From: JACKOB01 sp024234575 | GTDB taxonomy: Bacteria; Pseudomonadota; Gammaproteobacteria; Pseudomonadales; Oleiphilaceae | DNA length: 64,000 nucleotides | Direction: 5' to 3' | Assembly (NCBI GenBank): GCA_051208035.1 | Contig: JBPJFZ010000002.1 | Coordinates: 248,001-312,000, forward strand | Shown here: positions 43,111 through 51,572 of the stretch, in pieces | How positions within the stretch are numbered: the first letter of the stretch is position 1 | How the letters are laid out: every line of letters starts with the position of its first letter | The notes under the pieces: generated by a model | Database searches by the model: none | What the model was told of the DNA's origin: nothing | Seen by the model: only the letters and a program-made list of their open reading frames with translations | Translations under genes and position numbers: made by a program

Positions 43111-45905
43111 TAAACTTGCTCCTTTTCAAAAGCTCTGTGTGGTGTTGTCAGCTCGCCAAGATTAGCAAGAATAAGCATCGTAGCTCCGACGACGGTTAAA
43201 TAGACGCCGAGATCAAAGATCATCGCGCTGGCCAGTTCAAATTCGCCGATGAGAGGCAATGAAAAGTAATCGAACCATGTCTTCAGGAACGGTTGCTCGA
43301 AGAGCCAGCTACCAACACCGGTAAGCAGGGCTAGCAGTACACCGCTACCAATGAGCCATTCGTAGCTGATCCCGAGGCGAGGTTTGATCCAGGCGACACC
43401 ATGCGCAATATATTGCTGGATGATAGCAATGGCGGTAATAAGGCCCGCGATGAAGCCGCCGCCAGGCATGTTGTGGCCGCGCAGGAATATATAGCAGGAC
43501 ACCAGTAGCGCCAGGGGTAACAGGCTTTGGGATATCATCGCCAGCATGAACGGGTGTTTGTCGCTGGTCCAGGGAATGCCATGGGCATCGGCGGAAGGCA
43601 TAAAGAGTTTCATCCGGGCGATGATTTTGAATATCCCCAGCGCTGCAATGCCGAGCACGGTGATTTCCCCTAAGGTATCAAAGCCTCTGAAATCAACCAG
43701 AATGACGTTTACAACGTTGGTACCACCACCGCCGGTTTTGGAGTTTTCTAAAAAGAATCCGGCAATGCTTTCCAGGGGGCGGGTCATTAATCCGTAATTG
43801 ATCGTTCCTATCATGCCGCCAGCGATGGAAGCGATACCCAGGTCTCTGGCAACGCGATGTGGCGAGGACTCTTTGGGCGTTGTTTGTGGCAAAAAGAACA
43901 GCGCCAGTAACAGAAGAATGATAGTGACTACCTCAACGGCCAATTGCGTCAGTGCGAGGTCTGGCGCAGAAAAGTACGAGAAAGCAATCGACACGATTAA
44001 GCCGACGACGGATAACATCAGCAGGGCAAGCAGGCGGATGCGGTGCAGAAACACCGTAGCAAGCGCACACAGGCATAGTATTCCGGCGGTGACCATCACG
44101 ATGGGGTTGGGTAGCAGCTGTGCCCGGCTGCCCACAGTCGCGTTAAGTTCCATTAAGGGTACCGCAACCATTGCGATGGTTAATAACACAAACAGAAAGG
44201 TGTATCGCTGCAATGAGCCATTATCGATAATGGCAAGCAGCCTTCGTGCACCTTGCATGGTCCGCACGACCCAGCGCTCAAAGATTTCTTTCGCATCTTG
44301 CTCAGGAAACTGCGCCTGTATCTGGAAGAGCTTTTGCCGGTGGTAGTACACCCAGGCACCCCCGATCATGGCGACCATGCTCATCGCTAATGGCACATTG
44401 AAACCGTGCCAGATATTAAGCCCGTAACTGGGTATCTCGCCTCGCACCACCGATGCGGAGGCTGCGGCCAGCAGATCTCCTATCATAAAGGCAGGAAATA
44501 TTCCGACCAGAATGCAAAGTGCCACCAATATTTCCACGGGAACACGCATGTAGCGCGGGGGTTCATGAGGCGTCTTGGGCAAGTCGATGGGCTCCCCGTT
44601 GAAGAAGACATCGTGGATAAAACGTATGGAGTAGGCAACAGAGAACGCGGCACCGATAGTCGCGCATACCGGTATCATCCACGAGAGAGCACCAAGGGTG
44701 CTGTGGTGGAGGGTTTCGGTAAAAAACATTTCTTTCGATAAAAAACCATTAAATAGCGGCACACCTGCCATGGATGCCGCCGCTACCATCGCCAAAGTGG
44801 CTGTATGGGGCATGTACTTCCACAGACCATTGAGTTTTCGCATATCGCGAGAGCCACTTTCATGGTCGATGATTCCCGCCGCCATAAATAGTGATGCTTT
44901 AAAAGTTGCATGGTTAATGATATGAAAAATAGCAGCAACGGCCGCTAGCTCACTATCTAAGCCAAACAGCAAAGTGATAAGCCCCAGGTGACTGATTGTT
45001 GAATAAGCCAGCAGCCCTTTTAAATCATGTTTAAATAGTGCTGCATAGGCACCTAAAAGTAAGGTGATTAGCCCTGTGAGACTGACCAGTAAAAACCAGA
45101 GTTCTGTGCCAGAAAGTAAGGGAAAAAATCTCGCCAGGAGGAAAATGCCCGCTTTCACCATGGTGGCAGAATGCAGATACGCACTTACCGGAGTGGGGGC
45201 TGCCATGGCATGAGGCAGCCAGAAATGAAACGGGAACTGAGCTGATTTGGTAAATGCACCCAGCAATACGAGCACCAGGATAATTGGGTAGTAGGCGTGT
45301 TCTCGCAGCATGTCGCCACTATTAAGTACGGTTTGCAGGTCGTAGCTGCCAACAATGTCGCCGATTATCAAAAGACCCGCAAGTAAGGCCAACCCACCAG
45401 CACCGGTGACAGTTAACGCCATCCGGGCACCTCTTCTGGCATCTTCCTTATGTGACCAGAAGCTGATTAATAAAAATGAGCTGATGCTGGTAAGCTCCCA
45501 GTACATCCACAACTGAATCAGGTTGTTGGACAGGACTATCCCCAGCATGGCGGCCATAAAAAGAATCAGATAAGAAAAAAAAGTCCCCAGAGAGTCTTTT
45601 TCAGACAAGTAGTACCTGGCATAAAGGATAACGAGAAGACCGATGCCCAAAACAAGCAGTGCGAACAGAAACGCCAGCCCATCTAAGTGAAATGAAATAG
45701 AAAGGCCCAGGCGAGGAATCCACGTAACGGTTTCGACGAGCAGTTGATTCGAAAAAACCTCGTGGCTGTGTTGTATGACACCCCATAATGCCAGGGCCGG
45801 CAATAAGGCCGTAGCTGACGCGCATGCGGTTCTGCCGAATCGGGCGGTTAACAGGGGGACAAGCGCGCCCATTAAAGGTAATACGGCAATCCAAATCAGA
45901 TTCAT
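43110..45905 (-). CDS. mnhA: Fused Mrp/Pha antiporter subunit A-B
   Basis: A 931-residue protein. Residues 1-770 or so form subunit A (NuoL-like, with WELTSISSFLLI and SAQFPFHFWLPHAMAAPTPVSAYLHSATMVKAGIFLL, plus a MrpA extension), and residues about 800-920 form subunit B (GHNMPGGGFIAGLITAIAIIQQYIAHG). A-B fusion makes this a six-gene Pha-type (group 2) system. First gene of the operon. Function: Na+ or K+ export, pH tolerance, and in marine bacteria salt tolerance. Confidence 0.95.
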   Translation of the reverse strand: MNLIWIAVLPLMGALVPLLTARFGRTACASATALLPALALWGVIQHSHEVFSNQLLVETVTWIPRLGLSISFHLDGLAFLFALLVLGIGLLVILYARYYLSEKDSLGTFFSYLILFMAAMLGIVLSNNLIQLWMYWELTSISSFLLISFWSHKEDARRGARMALTVTGAGGLALLAGLLIIGDIVGSYDLQTVLNSGDMLREHAYYPIILVLVLLGAFTKSAQFPFHFWLPHAMAAPTPVSAYLHSATMVKAGIFLLARFFPLLSGTELWFLLVSLTGLITLLLGAYAALFKHDLKGLLAYSTISHLGLITLLFGLDSELAAVAAIFHIINHATFKASLFMAAGIIDHESGSRDMRKLNGLWKYMPHTATLAMVAAASMAGVPLFNGFLSKEMFFTETLHHSTLGALSWMIPVCATIGAAFSVAYSIRFIHDVFFNGEPIDLPKTPHEPPRYMRVPVEILVALCILVGIFPAFMIGDLLAAASASVVRGEIPSYGLNIWHGFNVPLAMSMVAMIGGAWVYYHRQKLFQIQAQFPEQDAKEIFERWVVRTMQGARRLLAIIDNGSLQRYTFLFVLLTIAMVAVPLMELNATVGSRAQLLPNPIVMVTAGILCLCALATVFLHRIRLLALLMLSVVGLIVSIAFSYFSAPDLALTQLAVEVVTIILLLLALFFLPQTTPKESSPHRVARDLGIASIAGGMIGTINYGLMTRPLESIAGFFLENSKTGGGGTNVVNVILVDFRGFDTLGEITVLGIAALGIFKIIARMKLFMPSADAHGIPWTSDKHPFMLAMISQSLLPLALLVSCYIFLRGHNMPGGGFIAGLITAIAIIQQYIAHGVAWIKPRLGISYEWLIGSGVLLALLTGVGSWLFEQPFLKTWFDYFSLPLIGEFELASAMIFDLGVYLTVVGATMLILANLGELTTPHRAFEKEQV

Positions 45906-46335
45906 TTGTCAGGGTGCTCCATGGGTACCTGGCCAGGATTGGAAACTGCGGTGCCCGTGACACTGGGCAGAATAAACGTCGGCTTTATAAAAACAATAGG
46001 CTATGTTACGGGAATTGATAACGATTTCAATTAAGGTTGTTAGCTTTCGTCAGCTTTCCTCCTGATTTTTAACGGCTTTGGATGATTTTCATGAGAAATC
46101 GGCTCTGTCTGGCTTGTTATTACAATTCCCCATTCGGGTGAGGTGTGGAGAATGATGTTTATAGGTCTATTGTTTTGATTTATATAATAAAAAAATTATT
46201 GGCGAGTAGATTTTAAAGTGACAACATGTTCGTTTTGGTACAAATGTATAAAGTAAAAGGTCTAAGTTGTTGAAAATAAAAGCAAACGAGAACAGGGTCA
46301 TATTTTCGTACTAAATCCTTAAGGCCAGAGTTCGG

Positions 46336-46351
46336 TGTGATGAACATCACG
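46336..46351 (+). promoter_or_regulatory. CRP/Vfr-type binding site
   Basis: TGTGA-TGAACA-TCACG fits the CRP consensus TGTGA-N6-TCACA at 9 of 10 informative positions. Its centre is 41.5 bases upstream of the start predicted from the -10 box at 46373-46378, which is class II activator geometry. Confidence 0.7.
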
Positions 46352-46372
46352 AAACAGAAAGATAAGAAAACG

Positions 46373-46378
46373 TATAGT
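46373..46378 (+). promoter_or_regulatory. -10 box of the secreted-protein locus
   Basis: TATAGT, 5 of 6 to consensus, with a predicted start near 46385. There is no good -35, as expected when CRP covers that position. Confidence 0.55.
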
Positions 46379-46493
46379 GGCCTCATAGAAACGTGAAAGC
46401 ACAAAAAACAACAAAAAGTAACAGAAAGCCAGAACAACAATAACAACAACCGAAAAGAGCATTGCCTTAATAAAAAGAAAAATTGGCAGTCAG

Positions 46494-46526
46494 GGAAGTT
46501 AGTAAAATAATAGGAAGTCAGTAAAA
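46494..46526 (+). repeat. Direct repeat in the leader
   Basis: GGAAGTTAGTAAAA (46494-46507) and GGAAGTCAGTAAAA (46513-46526) match at 13 of 14 positions with a 19-base period. Each contains a GGA. A related GAAAGTCAGGA follows at about 46530. Confidence 0.6.
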
Positions 46527-46576
46527 ACTGAAAGTCAGGACCCGCTAAAAATACGTATAACAAGGCGTCCCAAAAA

Positions 46577-46609
46577 AGCCACCAGGCCTGTTTAAAAATA
46601 AAGGTGGCT
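46577..46609. terminator. Stem-loop in the leader, terminator-like on the minus strand
   Basis: AGCCACC (46577-46583) and GGTGGCT (46603-46609). On the minus strand the stem is followed by six T, but no gene for it to end is visible on that strand. On the plus strand it is followed by an A-run. It may be a leader structure. Confidence 0.45.
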
Positions 46610-46623
46610 AATCAAAAAAAAAC

Positions 46624-46656
46624 ACGCTGAGCTCTTTTGCAAGGGGAGCTCAGCGT
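46624..46656 (+). other. Perfect stem-loop before the DUF6160-like gene
   Basis: ACGCTGAGCTC (46624-46634) pairs perfectly with GAGCTCAGCGT (46646-46656) around an 11-base loop. On the plus strand it is followed by CTTAAAGC, not a T-run, so attenuation without a long U tail is possible but unproven. About 80 bases before the start codon. Confidence 0.6.
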
Positions 46657-46736
46657 CTTAAAGCAAGGTTCTATTAAGTAAAAGAGCTTCAAGAAGTAAA
46701 GCCGAACGCTTAATTAACTTCAGAGACATCAACAAC

Positions 46737-47720
46737 ATGTGCAAGGTAGCTACCCTACATAAGCTATCTCCTTTGGCATCTTTGACAGCATTGTTTGTCA
46801 TGACAGTTTTTGCCGGTGTAACCAATGCCGAGCTGAAGCCGATGGGAGATATGGAACTCAGCCAGCAAGTTGGACAGGCTGCGATCGCCTTTGATGTAAC
46901 CGAAGTCGATAACACCAGCCAAACGCGTTTCACGTTTGGTTCTACTATTGATACCCAGTTAAATATCGATAACTTCACTTTGGGTGAGTACGAGAATCCT
47001 GCTTCCACTTCTGGAGCTGATGTCGAAATTGCCAATATGTCTTTGGGCCATATTTCTGATGCTGGTGCAATTGTTCCGTTCGAAGCCCGCAACCCCTACT
47101 TTGAAATTGCCGAAAAGAATGGTGAGCTGGTCGGTTTTAGAATGGGCTTCGATGAAGCTCGCGGCTCGCTGTCGGGTGATATTTCAACGTTTTCAGGCAA
47201 CCTGGGAATTAAAGTGATTGATGGTTCAGGGGTTGAGCGCACGCCATCATTAATGGATGCTGAGAACAACGCCACCAATTATCGGGCGACGCAGCTTGGT
47301 GTAATCGTTTCTCCGCCACCACCAGAAGACCCAACACCTATCGCAGAGCAACCCGCTGGTCCTGCAGTGCCTTCTGACCCAACTTTTCCTGATGATCCGG
47401 AAATGCCTGCTGATCTTGCGCCACCACCTGTGGCACCATTACCACCAAGATTGGTTACTACGCAGTTGTCAGAATTTAAAACACTGGATGTCGGCGAGCT
47501 TGATGCCAATGGAGTAGCGCAATTCACTAAAGACTTCTTTTTCTCCTTTCAGAAAGAAGAAGTTACCTGGCAGGGCAAGAGTGGCTCAGCGCCTATACAG
47601 GCTGGAGTAGGGGTACACTTTAATATTCCTACATCTATGGTGTTGACGATGCCTCAGTTTGAAGCCGGTGTGCCAAGAGCCCGTACAGAATATATCGACC
47701 GTGGTTTAGGGCTGTTCTAG
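46737..47720 (+). CDS. Exported protein, DUF6160-like
   Basis: A 327-residue exported protein with a signal peptide (residues 1-31, ending TNA). Its mature start, ELKPMGDMELSQQVGQAAIAFDV, resembles the DUF6160-type proteins of marine gammaproteobacteria. A Pro-rich linker of PPPPEDPTP type (about residues 190-240) separates two beta-rich halves. No catalytic motif. It is first in the putative operon with the RTX/Ig-like and M23-like genes. The role, perhaps surface or pilus-associated, is unproven. Confidence 0.7.
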   Translation: MCKVATLHKLSPLASLTALFVMTVFAGVTNAELKPMGDMELSQQVGQAAIAFDVTEVDNTSQTRFTFGSTIDTQLNIDNFTLGEYENPASTSGADVEIANMSLGHISDAGAIVPFEARNPYFEIAEKNGELVGFRMGFDEARGSLSGDISTFSGNLGIKVIDGSGVERTPSLMDAENNATNYRATQLGVIVSPPPPEDPTPIAEQPAGPAVPSDPTFPDDPEMPADLAPPPVAPLPPRLVTTQLSEFKTLDVGELDANGVAQFTKDFFFSFQKEEVTWQGKSGSAPIQAGVGVHFNIPTSMVLTMPQFEAGVPRARTEYIDRGLGLF

Positions 47721-47951
47721 TTGGGCGTTGTACTGGTTGATGGTAGTTTTGTGTACAGTCGCGCAAATTGTCATATGCCAGCTATCTTTAACTAAGCAGC
47801 AACAACTCGTTCTTCCCGCCACTTTTCAGTGCCTCCAGAAAGATGGCCAGCAGTTGCAAAAGCGCAAGCTGGCTGGTTTGAGGTGCCAGATGCGCTGCAA
47901 AAAAATAATTTTGTTAACTTTATACCGAGTCACCAGAGAGGGACCTACCTC

Positions 47952-50900
47952 ATGACAACTAAACCCGTCAAAAACTCACGAATCACTCAGAACCAAAATG
48001 CACAGCTCGATGCATTATTTTATATCGACAATGTAGCAGCTGATACGGCTCTAAATCAGGTCGGTGAGGAGAAAAACGGGGCGGTTACTGAGGCTCAAGG
48101 TGTGACTGTTGCTGCTTCCGACGATTTACTGCATGAGGCTGATGAAAGCGTCACCAAGCGCTATGCCTATGCAAGTGAGGCAACGGTTAGTGAGTCCACT
48201 TCTGTTTTTCAGACCCGGGCAGAAGGTATTGTGCAGGATGGTATAACCTACTTTTTTGGCACGATAGGCGATGATGTGCTGGTTGGCACTGATACTAATG
48301 ATCAAATGGTTGGTGATTTAGGCGCTGACAATATTGATGGTGGCCTGGGGGATGACGTCATTTGGGGTGACGGACACTACGATGACGAAGGTAGTTTAGA
48401 TAAAACCGTTGGCGGAAACGATACATTGCTCGGTGGTGAAGGCGCTGACCAGATTATTGGTGGTGTCGGTGATGATTTTATCGATGGCGGCGCAGGCGAT
48501 GACACCCTGTGGGGCGATGAAGGCAACGATGAAATTTATGGCGGTGAAGGTAACGACAGTATCGTTGGTGGCACTGGTACCGATACCATCGACGCGGGCG
48601 CAGGAAATGACAACGTTTGGGCAGGCGCTGGTGCTGATCAGGTAGTGGGTGGCGCTGGCGACGATAAAATTCGTGGTGAAGACGATGGCGATACCATTGA
48701 TGGCGGCGATGGCAACGATGTTATCTGGGGAGACTCCTATTCCCTTGATGATAGTTTGCATGGCAATGACAACATTCTTGGCGGCGCAGACAACGACCTT
48801 ATCTCTGGCGGTGGCGGCAATGACACCATTGATGGCGGCGATGGCGATGATTTTATATGGGGCGATGAAGCCGGGTCTTACGGTACCATCCATGGCAACG
48901 ATACGTTAACCGGTGGTGCCGGTAACGATTACATTATGGGTGAGGGCGGTAACGACATCATTTATGGTGGTGCTGGCAATGACACGCTGAGAGGAGATGC
49001 CAGCTATCTTGCGAGCACGTTGCATGGCAATGATGAGCTGTATGGTGGTGACGGCAACGATAAGCTGATGGGGGGCGCCGGCGATGACCTGTTGGTCGGC
49101 GGTACCGGCATTAACGAGTACCAATTTAGTAAAGGCAGCGGTAATGATCGCATCGTATTGACCGCCGGTGCGACTGACACCATTCAGCTGGGTACGGGAA
49201 TCACTCCGGCAGATGTGACGTTCATTCGTGAGTATACACCTCTCGCAACCGATCCAACCCAAGGCTACAGTAACGACTTTACAATCAATTTTGTTGGCAC
49301 GAGCAGCTCGATTCTTTTTGAAGACTTGTTTACTCTTAGCTATTCAAATGTGATTAGTGAGATCCGGTTCGCTGATGGGACGGTTATTCTCTATGACGAA
49401 TTCACCAATAGTGCACCAATTGTTGCCAACGCTATAGAAGACTTTATTGTTCTCGAAGACTCTGCTTTAAATCTGGACGTATCCACTGGCGTCTTCTTTG
49501 ATATTGATAGTGACGCATTAACCCTTACCGTTACTTCGCCAGATGGCGCTTTGTTATTTGACTGGTTAACGTTTGACGGCTCAACCTTTACTGGCACGCC
49601 ATTGAACGAACATGTGGGTGTCTATTCCATTACCTTATCAGCCTTCGATGGTTACGAGACCGTTAGCACCTCATTTCAGCTGACTGTTGAGAACACCAAT
49701 GATGCGCCAGTTGTGGCTGCACCCATTGCTGATAAGTCAGCGACGCAAGATACTGCTTTCAGCTTTACCGTTTCTGCGGCGGCATTTACGGATGTTGATG
49801 TGGGGGATGTGCTAACACTCTCCGCGACACTAGCGGATGATGCCGCGTTACCTGCATGGCTCACTTTTAACTCTGCCACTCGCACTTTCAGTGGCACACC
49901 GGGTAATGCTGACGTCGGAACCTTGAATGTTAAGGTGACGGCAACCGATATTGAAGGCGCGACAGTTAGTGATACTTTTGCACTTGAAGTTCTAAACACC
50001 AACGATACACCAGAAGTTGGTGCTGGTGTGGGTGATGTATTAGCTAATGAAGATGCACTGTTTGCTTATGTGATTCCAACCGATGCCTTCACCGATGTTG
50101 ATGGTGGCGATGTTTTGACCTATACGGCAACTTTGGCAGACCTGTCAGCTCTGCCTGCCTGGTTGAGCTTTAACGGTACGACTGGCGAATTCACTGGCAC
50201 ACCTCTAAATGAGCATGTTGGTATTCTGGATATATTAGTTACGGCGACAGATACCACTGGTGCAAGTGCTACGGATAATTTTACCCTCGAGGTAATGAAT
50301 ACCAATGATGCGCCAGTTGTGGATGCAGGGCTTGCTGATTTGAGCACACTGCAATCCAGCCCGTTTGCTTTCACCATTCCCGCAGATGCGTTTGACGATG
50401 TGGACGCAGGTGACGTATTAAGCTACACGGCAGCCCTTGCTGGCGGCGGCGCACTACCAGCATGGCTAACTCTAAATAGCACAACTGGTGCGTTCTCCGG
50501 TACGCCTGGCAATAGCGATGTGGGTGTTTTAAACATCAACGTAACCGCCCGTGATACGGCAGGTGCGACTGTTGTCGAATCATTCTCTCTTGAGATCATC
50601 AATATCAATGATGCACCGACAGTGAGTGCAGGAATAACCAATGTCAGCGTTGCAGAGAATACGGCCCTGAGCAAAACCTTTGCGGCTAATGCTTTCGCAG
50701 ATGTAGATGGTGACACACTAACCTATACCGCCACGCTTGCAGATGGATCGGCATTGCCAGCATGGTTAACGTTCAACGCCGCGACGAGAACCTTTAGTGG
50801 CACGCCAGGAGCAACTGAAATTGGTACGACAACCATTACGGTTGGCGCAAGCGATGGCGAGTTTACTGCTTTTACCAACTTCAGCATTGAAGTTGGCAAT

Positions 50901-51473
50901 GTCAATGATGCCCCTACAGTTGCGAACATCGTGCCAGATCAGGCGGTAAACGAAGATGCTGCCTTTAGCTTTCAGTTTGCGGCAAACACCTTTACCGATC
51001 TTGATGGCGACACGTTAACCTATACATCAAATGCTGCGGGCTGGTTAAGCTTTAACGCAGCGACCCGCACCTTCAGCGGTACTCCGTTGAACGCGGATGT
51101 TGGCACGACCGTTGTCACGCTTACCGCCAATGATGGTAACGGCGGCAGTGTGAGTGATACCTTTAATATTGTGGTTGCTAATGTGAATGATGCGCCGGAA
51201 GTTGATGCAGGAATTCCAAATCTGGATGTAACTGCTGGCGTACCATTGAGCTATATCGTTCCAGCGAATGCCTTTAAAGATGTGGACGGCGATACATTGA
51301 GCTATACGGCTGCCGTATTAGATGATTTCTCGGCACTTCCTGCCTGGTTAAGTTTTGATGACAGCACGGGAACATTTACTGGTACGCCCGATGCCAATGC
51401 CGAAGGCTTGGTGATTTTAGTTGGGGTTACCGATGGCGAGTTTATCGCTTCGGCTGAATTCACCCTTATATAA
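47952..51473 (+). CDS. Large RTX/Ig-like (CADG) repeat protein
   Basis: A 1,173-residue Cys-free acidic protein. The RTX region (about residues 105-395) has many GGxGxDxxx calcium-binding nonapeptides, followed by a haemolysin-related segment (YQFSKGSGNDRIV, RFADGTVIL; about 395-480). Then come seven cadherin/dystroglycan-like Ig repeats of about 100 residues, starting near nucleotides 49408, 49698, 50003, 50304, 50607, 50904 and 51186. The ATG at 47952 has GAGAGGG upstream and is preferred over 47829. Likely an exported adhesin or matrix protein; no type I secretion genes are here. Confidence 0.88.
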   Translation: MTTKPVKNSRITQNQNAQLDALFYIDNVAADTALNQVGEEKNGAVTEAQGVTVAASDDLLHEADESVTKRYAYASEATVSESTSVFQTRAEGIVQDGITYFFGTIGDDVLVGTDTNDQMVGDLGADNIDGGLGDDVIWGDGHYDDEGSLDKTVGGNDTLLGGEGADQIIGGVGDDFIDGGAGDDTLWGDEGNDEIYGGEGNDSIVGGTGTDTIDAGAGNDNVWAGAGADQVVGGAGDDKIRGEDDGDTIDGGDGNDVIWGDSYSLDDSLHGNDNILGGADNDLISGGGGNDTIDGGDGDDFIWGDEAGSYGTIHGNDTLTGGAGNDYIMGEGGNDIIYGGAGNDTLRGDASYLASTLHGNDELYGGDGNDKLMGGAGDDLLVGGTGINEYQFSKGSGNDRIVLTAGATDTIQLGTGITPADVTFIREYTPLATDPTQGYSNDFTINFVGTSSSILFEDLFTLSYSNVISEIRFADGTVILYDEFTNSAPIVANAIEDFIVLEDSALNLDVSTGVFFDIDSDALTLTVTSPDGALLFDWLTFDGSTFTGTPLNEHVGVYSITLSAFDGYETVSTSFQLTVENTNDAPVVAAPIADKSATQDTAFSFTVSAAAFTDVDVGDVLTLSATLADDAALPAWLTFNSATRTFSGTPGNADVGTLNVKVTATDIEGATVSDTFALEVLNTNDTPEVGAGVGDVLANEDALFAYVIPTDAFTDVDGGDVLTYTATLADLSALPAWLSFNGTTGEFTGTPLNEHVGILDILVTATDTTGASATDNFTLEVMNTNDAPVVDAGLADLSTLQSSPFAFTIPADAFDDVDAGDVLSYTAALAGGGALPAWLTLNSTTGAFSGTPGNSDVGVLNINVTARDTAGATVVESFSLEIININDAPTVSAGITNVSVAENTALSKTFAANAFADVDGDTLTYTATLADGSALPAWLTFNAATRTFSGTPGATEIGTTTITVGASDGEFTAFTNFSIEVGNVNDAPTVANIVPDQAVNEDAAFSFQFAANTFTDLDGDTLTYTSNAAGWLSFNAATRTFSGTPLNADVGTTVVTLTANDGNGGSVSDTFNIVVANVNDAPEVDAGIPNLDVTAGVPLSYIVPANAFKDVDGDTLSYTAAVLDDFSALPAWLSFDDSTGTFTGTPDANAEGLVILVGVTDGEFIASAEFTLI
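48270..49130 (+). repeat. RTX nonapeptide-coding repeat region
   Basis: Degenerate 27-base repeats encoding GGxGxDxxx units, interrupted by longer inserts of the type HGND, which recur about every 120-150 bases. A calcium-binding beta-roll is expected. Confidence 0.85.
49408..51473 (+). repeat. Seven tandem Ig-like (CADG/He_PIG) repeats
   Basis: Units of about 290-300 bases, each with NxNDAP-type start, FTDVDGDTLTYTATL-type and SALPAWLTFN-type cores and GTP-x-N-DVG-type end. The last unit stops at residue EFTLI, before its next NxND element. Confidence 0.85.
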
Positions 51474-51572
51474 AACAGTTTGGAACGTTGGTTCCAGGCG
51501 TAGATTTCGTGTGAAAAGAATTAAGATCGAAGCAGAATTGTACTGGCTCGATTTTCAAGGGGTGCTTGAGTA

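Larger units (their letters stand above)
45906..46736. other. Long A-rich intergenic region with promoter and leader
   Basis: An 831-base region between the antiporter operon (minus) and the secreted-protein genes (plus). The plus strand is strikingly A-rich from about 46350 to 46560. It carries a CRP-type site (46336-46351), a -10 box (46373-46378), 14-base direct repeats and two stem-loops. A minus-strand ORF at 46213-46563 looks like an artefact of this composition. The predicted transcript would have a leader of about 350 nt. Confidence 0.65.

Noticed and set aside
46213..46563. A 116-residue minus-strand ORF rich in Phe, Leu and Cys
   Set aside because: It is the reverse reading of an A-rich leader (plus-strand CAA, AAA, GAA runs become TTT-rich codons). 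No ribosome site, no family, implausible composition.
48396..48893. A 165-residue ORF on the minus strand opposite the RTX repeats
   Set aside because: It is a mirror of the repetitive GGxGxD codons; Ile/Ala-rich repeats with no ribosome site. The same holds for minus-strand ORFs opposite the Ig repeats.
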